Assembly (NCBI GenBank): GCA_020721005.1
Contig: DYNP01000007.1
Span: 1 to 64,000, forward strand
DNA length: 64,000 nucleotides
Origin: Thiomargarita sp.
GTDB taxonomy: Bacteria > Pseudomonadota > Gammaproteobacteria > Beggiatoales > Beggiatoaceae
Direction of reading: 5' to 3'
Shown here: piece by piece, positions 1 to 6,922 of the stretch
Position numbering within the stretch: the stretch's first letter is position 1
How the letters are laid out: each line of letters begins with the position of its first letter
Program-made: the position numbers and the translations under genes
The notes under the pieces: model-generated
Told to the model about the DNA's origin: nothing
The model's database searches: none
What the model saw: only the letters and a program-made list of their open reading frames with translations

Positions 1-62
1 ATGCCTACGGCTGACCGGCTAAAGCCTCCACTCCAACCTACCGGCTAAAGCCTCCACTCCAA
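1..62. repeat. Two partial copies of the MITE core arm
   Basis: Two direct copies of a 23-base arm (ACCGGCTAAAG followed by CCTCCACTCCAA) lie side by side. The first is preceded by the same lead-in (ATGCCTACGGCTG) found inside the element at 53143-53366. This is therefore a fragment or the right-hand interior of the same repeat family. No terminal inverted repeat is seen at 1-128; any left part lies outside the window. Confidence 0.75.
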
Positions 63-128
63 CCCACCTTCTAGAACCTCTTCTATCATGGGACCAATTA
101 TGCTAAGTGAGAATTGGACCCCTCAAAA

Positions 129-956
129 TTAGGGAGCTAACTTTAAAGGCACCCAATTTGACCAAGCTTTGCGGGAACCTACTTCTTTAGCGCCTCCCTC
201 CCAAACCGCAAAAGCCATTTCAGTGGCTTGATCAGGGGCCAAGTTGGGACTGTTAATTCCTCCGCCTGACAGAGGTAAAGTAATAATTACCCGCCAAGTC
301 CCTTCCTTCCAAGCGCCCCGTCCATTGCCTTGCTGTTCCGGTTTAACAGTAAGCGTGCCCCAGCCTTCAGCAATTTGATCTAAGACGGGACTGCTGTCTT
401 GATGCGAGACTGGATTGCCCAAACCCAAAGCTCCACTGTAGGGCTTCGCATCGCTGGCGCGCAATATTTTGTCAGGATAAAGATCCACTAAAGCATTGGG
501 ATAGAGGTCTTTTAGAGTCATATTGCCTTGATCCAAATCTCGTTGTAAGGCGGCGCGCCATTGTAAAATATTGACTCGACCTTTGGGATTGCCCATCATG
601 GGACTGGCTGATTTTTCCAACGGCAGTTGGATGGCGACTTGATCTCCATATTGATCAGTGAGGGACCAATCATTTTCTTGAGGATCTGCCCATTCCAATA
701 ATACACCCAACCATTGACCATTGTGGGCAGTTTTCACTTTAAGTTCCGAGACGGCGGGTTTGACATTGAATGGCAACACTACGTTCTGTGGTAACATGGG
801 AACAGTGACAGCAGGAATAGTCTCCCAGATTTTGTCAGCCACGTCCAACATGGGACCTTGACCGGCCACTTTTGTAGCTGTTAACTGGTCCTCAGCCATA
901 CCATTGATTGAGAAACCCAATGTTATCAAGAAGGTCAACAAATTACGCAAGTTCAT
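129..956 (-). CDS. nxrC: Haem-binding gamma subunit of Nxr-like complex (EB_dh/NxrC type)
   Basis: A 275-residue protein, third gene of the molybdoenzyme operon. The start at 956 was chosen because it gives a clean Sec signal peptide (MNLRNLLTFLITLGFSINGM then AED) and has GGAGG 5-6 bases upstream; the frame stays open further upstream but overlaps the beta gene. The mature part matches the general layout of the ethylbenzene dehydrogenase/DMSO reductase type II haem-b subunit family: a beta-rich domain with LGVLLEWAD, a middle LQWRAALQRD and a C-terminal TWRVIITLPL segment. Such subunits carry electrons between the Fe-S beta subunit and a periplasmic cytochrome. The axial ligands (Met and Lys in the family) were not assigned. 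It lies 16 bases after the beta gene. Name by family analogy; function moderately sure. Confidence 0.8.
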   Translation of the reverse strand: MNLRNLLTFLITLGFSINGMAEDQLTATKVAGQGPMLDVADKIWETIPAVTVPMLPQNVVLPFNVKPAVSELKVKTAHNGQWLGVLLEWADPQENDWSLTDQYGDQVAIQLPLEKSASPMMGNPKGRVNILQWRAALQRDLDQGNMTLKDLYPNALVDLYPDKILRASDAKPYSGALGLGNPVSHQDSSPVLDQIAEGWGTLTVKPEQQGNGRGAWKEGTWRVIITLPLSGGGINSPNLAPDQATEMAFAVWEGGAKEVGSRKAWSNWVPLKLAP

Positions 957-972
957 GAAATTCCTCCCAAAT

Positions 973-2100
973 TTAAGTGATGTTGGTGCGATAGGTCTGA
1001 TGTTTGTCATCAAAAATCGCCCGAATATGGATGGGTTCGCGCAATGGCACTCGTACCACTTCCACTCCTTTTTCATCAAATCCCAATGCCTGTCCATTTT
1101 CCACTTTAAAGTGATGTAGAATTTCTGGGGTGGCGCCAAACAGTAACAGGGCGGCCAACAGACGTTGATCATCTTTGGCAGTGCGATAAACTTTCATCGC
1201 CTGTTCCACGTTTTTGCCAAACATTTGATAGAGGTAGGCAGGGGGAACGTGGATGGGGGGAATGTAGTAAGTGTTGGGTTCCAAACCAAATTGTGGATAG
1301 AGTGGCAGGGCCACTTTGGCAATATGAATCAGATAGTCCATAGGACTGTCTTCACGGGCTTTGTCTGGAGTGGTGGTGAAGCCTTGAAGACGAATTTTAC
1401 CAATACAAGTGATGGTGCATTGGGTTTGACGACCACTTTCCACCGCCGGATAGCAACCAATACATTTTTCCGAGACTCGAGTCATGGGATTGAAAAAGGT
1501 CTTCTTGTAAGGACAACCTTTGACACATTCCCGATAACCCCGGCAACGGTTTTGGTCTAAGAGCACGATGCCATCTTCTGGACGTTTGTAGATGACTTGA
1601 CGCGGGCAAGAGCCTAGGCAAGCAGGATAGGTGCAGTGATTGCAAATGCGTGGCAGGTAATACATCCATTGCATGTGGGGACCGTATAAAAAGGCACCTT
1701 GTTCCATCATGCCCAAGGAATCGTCTTCACCAATGTTGGGATGGGCATAGTCTACATCTTCGGGTAGATAGCCCAGAATTTTTTCACCAGAAGGGGCAGA
1801 TTCAAACAGAGTTTTTCCGTTGTAAACATCCCCTCCAATTTCTTGGACGCCATGTTTGTTGAGAATGTTGACATCCCAACCCAATGGATAGAAGCCAAAG
1901 GGTTTGGTCTCTACATTATTCCAAAGCATGGATTCTTGACCGCGGCCGCTGGTCCAGGTGGTTTTGCAAGCAACTGTGCAGGTTTGGCATGAAATACATT
2001 TGTTGGTGTCTAAAATCATTGCAAATTGTTTGGAGGGACGCACACCTTCATAGATATAGTCCATTTCCCGGCCAATTTGCCAGTTATACACTTTGGGCAT
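973..2100 (-). CDS. nxrB: Iron-sulfur beta subunit, NarH/NxrB-like
   Basis: A 375-residue electron-transfer subunit with four Fe-S cluster motifs. C35, C38, C41, C45; C153, C156, C161, C165; C186, Y189, C192, C196; and C213, C216, C228, C232. In the third motif the usual second Cys is a Tyr (CRGYREC), where NarH has Trp. This is the known signature of the [3Fe-4S] site in the NarH/NxrB/SerB group. There is no signal peptide; in the type II DMSO reductase family the beta subunit is exported with the Tat-bearing alpha subunit. AGGAG precedes the start by 7-8 bases. It lies between the alpha and gamma genes, with 31 bases to alpha. It could equally belong to a selenate, chlorate or dimethylsulfide-type enzyme, but the large alpha partner favours Nxr/Nar. 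Confidence 0.9.
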   Translation of the reverse strand: MPKVYNWQIGREMDYIYEGVRPSKQFAMILDTNKCISCQTCTVACKTTWTSGRGQESMLWNNVETKPFGFYPLGWDVNILNKHGVQEIGGDVYNGKTLFESAPSGEKILGYLPEDVDYAHPNIGEDDSLGMMEQGAFLYGPHMQWMYYLPRICNHCTYPACLGSCPRQVIYKRPEDGIVLLDQNRCRGYRECVKGCPYKKTFFNPMTRVSEKCIGCYPAVESGRQTQCTITCIGKIRLQGFTTTPDKAREDSPMDYLIHIAKVALPLYPQFGLEPNTYYIPPIHVPPAYLYQMFGKNVEQAMKVYRTAKDDQRLLAALLLFGATPEILHHFKVENGQALGFDEKGVEVVRVPLREPIHIRAIFDDKHQTYRTNIT

Positions 2101-2131
2101 TTGAGTGATCTCCTGTGGTTAATTAGACCGG

Positions 2132-5100
2132 TTAAGCTTTGCTGACTTTGACAAAGCCACCTTGTAAGTAGTTTTTGAATTCTGCGTTCTCATAAGTGGG
2201 ACGCAAACCCAGAGCTGCAGGTCTCCATAAACCTTGACCGTTTAATCCACCTTCTTCCGCTTTGGTGAATTTGGCAATGGATTCCCGAGGTGCTCCGGTG
2301 ACACAATGGACGTCAACGTTAAAGCCTTTGGTGATTTCATTGGTCCAAGATTTACGGCTGATCAGGGTGGCAGTTTGGTGAGTGGGTTTCAGCCAGCTGC
2401 GGGTTAAACTTTGATGACCCCCACTGCGGAACAGAGACTGGTAGTGAGTTTCTGGGTTTTTGGCTGCTCCATCGGGACGAGTTTCCAGTCCCTTGATAGA
2501 ACCTGGAGTGGCCATGTAACCATTAAACCACATACGAGTGATTCCCATGGGAGTGCCGGGATAGTAACGAGCCCGGGCAATGAGACGAGCCACTTTGTAT
2601 TCGGCTTGGCGAGCGGGATCATTCCAACCGCGGAATGGCAGGTCATTGGGATCGCCATCAATCCAAACATAGTCTCCATCTTCAACACCGAGTTTTTTGG
2701 CGTCCATGGGATGAATGTCAACATACATTTCACCAGTCCCAGGTGTGCGTTTGTCTCGACGGTAGATATCGCCAAAAGGTCCAAATAACATGGACATGAA
2801 GTCAGTATCAATGGGCATGGTGTGTGCACCATGACGGTATTTTGGAGTATGGAACACACGGTCCCAACCTTGTTCCCGTAAAGGATGTTGGGAGGTCAAC
2901 AGATGGGCACTGTCATGAGTAGTGTTGCGCATTTGCCGGGTAATATGAGTCCGATCATCTTCTGCAATTCCCCAATCAGCTGGACGTTTGGGTCGAATTG
3001 CCGGGTGCTCAGCGGCCAGAATGGCGCAGGGTTCATAGAAGGTGGCGTCAGAGGGTTCCCGGTGAACAACGAGATTTTCTCCGGCTTCAACAAATTCCAA
3101 TTCTGGACGGTAGAATTCTAAACGCCCTGTTTTGGTGTACCAAGGTTTGGATTCATGAACTTGTTCATAACTGTTGATGCGAGGATAGGTGCGGGTATTT
3201 AACAGGCAGGGAATGCCTTGTTGACCCAGGCGTTCGATGTCGGTGAAACGGTAGCCTTTGAGCACTCCAGAATTGTCAATGACCCGTTGTAGATAAACCT
3301 CGGCTTGACCTTGGGCGATGAAATGCCAATGTTGTTCAAAGCGGGGCTCTTCGGTGAGTTGGGCCAGTTTACGTGCCACTCCCAAATAGGTCTCATTGTC
3401 AGAAACGGTTTCAAAACTGCGTTTGATGGGAGTTTTGGGATAGGGTTGTAAGAAGGGATTGCTGTTGGACGCGGTCATGTCTGGATATTTGAATTCCATC
3501 CAGGAGTCGACTCCATATACAATGTCACTGAATTCGCAAGAGGCAGTCCACCACCATTCGTTATAGACTACGCATTCGGCTTTGGGTAAGGTGTTGAATA
3601 CCACATCATAGAAGCCTTTCTGGTTGCCCAAACTGGAGTTGGAGTTGACTTGCCAGATGGTTTTGGTGGGAGTGGGTACGTGCTTGCCTGTGGTGATGGT
3701 TTTGTTGCCAGCTTTAACCAAACGTTCTCCATTGGCCCAATAGTGCATGGATTCTGGCCGCAGATAATATTTGGTTTTGATGGGACCGCTGGGATCGGTT
3801 TGTGGGTGAAATGGATCTTCAATAGTGTATAAGGGAATACCTGCAAATAGGGTATTTTTATAAGTTCCCGCATAGCTGCCGACATTGCCACCGTGATTGC
3901 CTAAGCTGCCAGCCAAAGCGGCAACGAGGAAAATGGCTCGGTCTTTGTTGTCATTGTTCCAGAATTGGTTAACACCCATGCCACAAGCAAACAGGGTTTT
4001 GCCCTGGCTGTTGGCAATATCTTTGGCCAAACTGATGACAGAGTCTCGAGGTGCCCAGGTGATTTTTTCAACTTGCTCTGGAGTGCAGTTGCTGTTCAGA
4101 TACTGTTGAGTCAGATCGAATACAGGGCGCACTTCCACTGCAGTCCCATCCAGGGTTTGTACCGTCATAGAGCCAGTCAAAGCCGGTTCAATACCCAAGG
4201 CTGTGAAATGTTCTCCCAATTGGTCATGGCTGATTGCCACTGGTTTTTGGGTTTTGGTGTCCCAAAATACAAAGTCGGCAAATTCTGACAGTAATTCTTC
4301 GGGAATCTGCACACCTTTTTGTTTAAAAGTCGGGTCGGCTTTGCTGCCAGTGGGAATGACTTGGGTCCAATTGCTGGGTTGAGCGTTTTGATGGTTGGAG
4401 AAGAGGTCACTGGCTTTTAGACGTTCCAATGTGTCCATGCGCACCAGGGAAGGTAAATCAGTGTAGCGTTTGACAAAGTCGACATTGAATAGGTTCTCAC
4501 TGATCATGACTTGGGCAATTCCCAAGGCTAAAGCGGGATCGGTGCCGGGTCGAATGACGATGACTTCATCACATTTGGAAGCGGTGGCAGAATATTCCAC
4601 GGAGATGGTCACGGTCTTAGCTCCCTTGAGACGAGCTTCGGTAAGCCAGTGACTGTCAGGCATTTTGGTGGTGATCCAGTTCATGCCCCAAGCAATGATA
4701 AGATTGGCATTCTCGGTGTCACAAAGTTCAAAGTCATTGGTTTGTTCGCCGGTGACCATGGGGTGACCGGGGGGTAGATCCGTGTGGAAGGAATAAGAGT
4801 CCCAAGAGCCTGAGCCTTTGGCTTCTTCCGGGGGAACTTTTCGTATGTGATGATCCAAAAGGGCCATGCTGTTGCCCATGCGGAAGGCACCGAAAATTCG
4901 CACCGCACCTTGTTTGGCCATGCCACCTCGGAATTTGAGTACTCGAGTACCGGCACCTTCAGCGGCTGCCACCATATCTGGATCGTAACCTTGGGCCAGT
5001 AAACGGGCTTGTCCTTGTTCTCCAGAGTAAGTTTCAGCGATATTTTTGAGGGCTTTGGCATGATATTCAAAGGCTTGTTCATGGGGAACTTTGACCCAGC

Positions 5101-5614
5101 TGTCCCAACCGCGACGCATTAATTCCGCAGGTGCAGCTCCTGTATTGGAGTCACGGGGAAAACCGTCATCGACCCATTGTTTGAAGCCTTTGCGTAAAAA
5201 GGCGCCGTTAACACGACGGTCTCCATAGAAGCGGCGGGCAAGAACGAGTCCCTTTTGACAGCAGCGGGGGTCCCAGCGATGGGAGGTTTGATTGCCTTCG
5301 AGATCGGTGGCTTTGCCATATCCGAAGGTGGGTTCGATACGCACCACAATGTTGTTTTTGACAAAAGCGTTGAGTAGGCAGTTGTGGGTGTCATTGGGAC
5401 AGCACATGAATACGAATTTCTTGTCATGGCGGAAAATGTCCCGGTAGATTCGTTCCCAGTCACGATGGGGATATTCTGATAGGGGATTTGCGACGGAAAC
5501 GGGTTGCAGGTATTGATATTCTGCAAACAGTGAGTTGGAAGCCGCTCCTAGGCCAGCTGCACCGGCCATTTTCAGGAAACGGCGTCGTGAGGAGTTGAAA
5601 GGGGATTGAGACAT
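2132..5614 (-). CDS. nxrA: Tat-exported molybdopterin oxidoreductase alpha subunit, NxrA/NarG-like
   Basis: A 1160-residue catalytic subunit. The start at 5614 follows CGGAG with a suitable gap; an upstream TTG would add nine residues without a better ribosome site. Residues 9-15 (SRRRFLK) then AGAAGLGAA form a Tat signal, so the enzyme should be periplasmic. The FS0 region has C71, D75, C79 (CCPNDTHNC) and a Cys pair at 118-119, a CxxxDxxxC register replacing the HxxxCxxxC of cytoplasmic NarG. The segment FHTDLPPGHPMVTGEQTND includes the probable Mo-ligand Asp near 294. Length (about 1150) and these motifs resemble the periplasmic nitrite oxidoreductases of Nitrospira and anammox bacteria more than the roughly 900-residue selenate or perchlorate enzymes. 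The reaction direction (nitrite oxidation or nitrate reduction) cannot be read from sequence. No NarJ/TorD-type chaperone or NarI gene lies beside it. Confidence 0.88.
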   Translation of the reverse strand: MSQSPFNSSRRRFLKMAGAAGLGAASNSLFAEYQYLQPVSVANPLSEYPHRDWERIYRDIFRHDKKFVFMCCPNDTHNCLLNAFVKNNIVVRIEPTFGYGKATDLEGNQTSHRWDPRCCQKGLVLARRFYGDRRVNGAFLRKGFKQWVDDGFPRDSNTGAAPAELMRRGWDSWVKVPHEQAFEYHAKALKNIAETYSGEQGQARLLAQGYDPDMVAAAEGAGTRVLKFRGGMAKQGAVRIFGAFRMGNSMALLDHHIRKVPPEEAKGSGSWDSYSFHTDLPPGHPMVTGEQTNDFELCDTENANLIIAWGMNWITTKMPDSHWLTEARLKGAKTVTISVEYSATASKCDEVIVIRPGTDPALALGIAQVMISENLFNVDFVKRYTDLPSLVRMDTLERLKASDLFSNHQNAQPSNWTQVIPTGSKADPTFKQKGVQIPEELLSEFADFVFWDTKTQKPVAISHDQLGEHFTALGIEPALTGSMTVQTLDGTAVEVRPVFDLTQQYLNSNCTPEQVEKITWAPRDSVISLAKDIANSQGKTLFACGMGVNQFWNNDNKDRAIFLVAALAGSLGNHGGNVGSYAGTYKNTLFAGIPLYTIEDPFHPQTDPSGPIKTKYYLRPESMHYWANGERLVKAGNKTITTGKHVPTPTKTIWQVNSNSSLGNQKGFYDVVFNTLPKAECVVYNEWWWTASCEFSDIVYGVDSWMEFKYPDMTASNSNPFLQPYPKTPIKRSFETVSDNETYLGVARKLAQLTEEPRFEQHWHFIAQGQAEVYLQRVIDNSGVLKGYRFTDIERLGQQGIPCLLNTRTYPRINSYEQVHESKPWYTKTGRLEFYRPELEFVEAGENLVVHREPSDATFYEPCAILAAEHPAIRPKRPADWGIAEDDRTHITRQMRNTTHDSAHLLTSQHPLREQGWDRVFHTPKYRHGAHTMPIDTDFMSMLFGPFGDIYRRDKRTPGTGEMYVDIHPMDAKKLGVEDGDYVWIDGDPNDLPFRGWNDPARQAEYKVARLIARARYYPGTPMGITRMWFNGYMATPGSIKGLETRPDGAAKNPETHYQSLFRSGGHQSLTRSWLKPTHQTATLISRKSWTNEITKGFNVDVHCVTGAPRESIAKFTKAEEGGLNGQGLWRPAALGLRPTYENAEFKNYLQGGFVKVSKA

Positions 5615-5711
5615 GTTTGGCTCCGATACTGGTTTTTTCAATGGAACTGAGTAAGGTCAATGGAGAGCATGTGTACACAATTTTCGGAAAAAATACCCTT
5701 AAAGGTGTATA

Positions 5712-5734
5712 AAACTGGCCAAAGGGGCCAGTTT
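5712..5734 (-). promoter_or_regulatory. Leader stem-loop upstream of nxrA
   Basis: A 9-base-pair perfect stem (AAACTGGCC / GGCCAGTTT) with a 5-base loop, about 100 bases before the nxrA start. On the minus strand it is followed by TATAC after the TTT of the stem, so it is only weakly terminator-like. It could be an attenuator or an mRNA-stabilising 5' hairpin. Confidence 0.45.
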
Positions 5735-5769
5735 GGGTTTCAGTTTAAGGGGGTAATAATGGGTTTGCC

Positions 5770-5783
5770 TTGACCTGGATCAA
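5770..5783. promoter_or_regulatory. FNR/CRP-family binding site (TTGACCTGGATCAA)
   Basis: The site fits TTGAY-N4-RTCAA, the recognition pattern of FNR/DNR/NNR regulators. On the minus strand it reads TTGATCCAGGTCAA and lies 156 bases before the nxrA start. A class II arrangement would put transcription start near 5735, with a weak -10 (TTAAAC) about 22 bases downstream of the box. This suggests control by oxygen or nitrogen oxides. One site only; unproven. Confidence 0.5.
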
Positions 5784-5872
5784 ATGGGGGAATTTTGTTG
5801 GGGAGGAGTTTGCGGGGGAAAATGGCTTTTGGAGGGGATTTTTTTAGGGAGGGGTAGACGCATTTTTGACAT

Positions 5873-5910
5873 AAAAAAAAGGTAAGATTGTCGATTGACA
5901 ATCCTACCTT
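5873..5910 (-). terminator. Rho-independent terminator after the 47-residue gene
   Basis: On the minus strand a 14-bp stem (AAGGTAGGATTGTC / GACAATCTTACCTT, one G-U pair) with a 4-base loop is followed by a run of eight or more T. It lies 40 bases after the stop of the small gene at 5950-6093. It would separate that gene from the nxr operon. Confidence 0.85.
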
Positions 5911-5949
5911 CATAATTTCCCTTATTTAGGGAAGGATAATGTTAGCCGG

Positions 5950-6093
5950 TTATTGAGTTGCCCCAATGGCTTGCTTGGGAAGTGCGCAACTTTTACTGAT
6001 TCCACAATAAATGGCATATCCGAGTATACTGCCTAATACGCCTATGTTCACGAGCATGAGGATGTAAGGGATTAAGATGGCTGGATTTTCCAT
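5950..6093 (-). CDS. Small membrane protein of unknown function (47 aa)
   Basis: The gene encodes a 47-residue protein starting MENPAILIPYILMLVNIGVL. One long hydrophobic segment spans about residues 5-33, followed by a short polar tail with Cys30 and Cys36. AAGGAG lies 7 bases before the ATG, a perfect sigma-70 promoter lies 45-73 bases upstream, and a strong terminator follows. It therefore looks like a monocistronic, well-expressed gene. It is immediately upstream of, and on the same strand as, the Nxr-like operon. I do not recognise the family. A membrane-anchored accessory of a respiratory complex is one guess; nothing in the sequence proves it. Confidence 0.75.
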   Translation of the reverse strand: MENPAILIPYILMLVNIGVLGSILGYAIYCGISKSCALPKQAIGATQ

Positions 6094-6137
6094 GAGTGAC
6101 TCCTTTATAGAGTTTGAGTATGAAAGAATATAATAAT

Positions 6138-6166
6138 ATTATAATATTATAATTTTCTAATGTCAA
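6138..6166 (-). promoter_or_regulatory. Perfect-consensus sigma-70 promoter
   Basis: On the minus strand TTGACA (6161-6166), a 17-base spacer, then TATAAT (6138-6143): a full match to both hexamers at the optimal distance. Predicted transcription start is near 6131, giving a roughly 38-base leader to the 47-residue gene. Confidence 0.85.
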
Positions 6167-6922
6167 GGGCATTAGTTAAAAAATTTTGATCTTGGATATT
6201 GTCAGTTTGTGTGAAGGTGGTTATAACCCTCAAATTGTGAGGAGGCTGACAACATCATAGTGTTTTTTGTTGCAATGCACAAGAGGCAGTGAAAAATTTT
6301 TTAGTTCATATCTTAAGGAGTTAGCCAGAGGGCAGGACAATTTGGACTGTATGGCAACCCTTGATTTAGGTGATCAGCAAAAAAGATACCAACATTTTGA
6401 TTTTGGGATGTATCGGGGAACCACCCCCCTACCCCTCCTTATCAAGGAGGGAAAAAATGGAGACCACGTAGGATGTGCTGAGCGTTTTTTGCGAAGCGCA
6501 TCTGTTGCGTCATTCTCCGGTATGGATTTCAAATTGATCCTCATGAATCACAAAACTGTATTCAAGTCCCCATAAGTAAGGGATGATTTATTTCGCGACC
6601 ATTTATTTCCATTCACAAGGGGAGTGATACAATTTCTCTCCTTAGCAAATAAGGGTAGGACGGGTACCCACAGTTAACTTGACAACTTAATATTGCAAAG
6701 TATATCTAAATAGGTGATGAGATCAGTGGCTCAGTTGGGTTAAATTTCATTCGTCTTGGAAAAGAGTTTTAATGCTTGGAACACCAAAAATAATACCTCC
6801 TGTTAACAAGACTTGATTTTTAACCCTTCAATTTTTTTACAAATTCTTTATACTTTATCCTAATTCTGATTTAATCCCTATTGATGAAAGAATACTTCTA
6901 ATTGTAGTATCAGGACACCCTT
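6167..6922. other. Intergenic region between the nxr locus and the PAS protein
   Basis: About 750 bases with no convincing gene. It contains a short palindrome at 6433-6451 (listed separately). TTGACA at 6679-6684 is followed after 16 bases by TATATC and could be a weak plus-strand promoter. A 102-residue open frame at 6267-6575 has only a TTG start and no ribosome site and is not called. Confidence 0.5.
6433..6451. repeat. CCCTCCTT-ATC-AAGGAGGG hairpin repeat
   Basis: Perfect 8-bp stem with a 3-base loop. Similar hairpins occur at 44371-44391, 46140-46160, 47219-47234 and 54733-54750, all outside genes, often flanked by an ACCACCCC-type stretch. Confidence 0.6.

Noticed and set aside
6267-6575. 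102-residue open frame upstream of the PAS gene
   Set aside because: TTG start, no ribosome site, overlaps a palindromic repeat and has no recognisable protein character.
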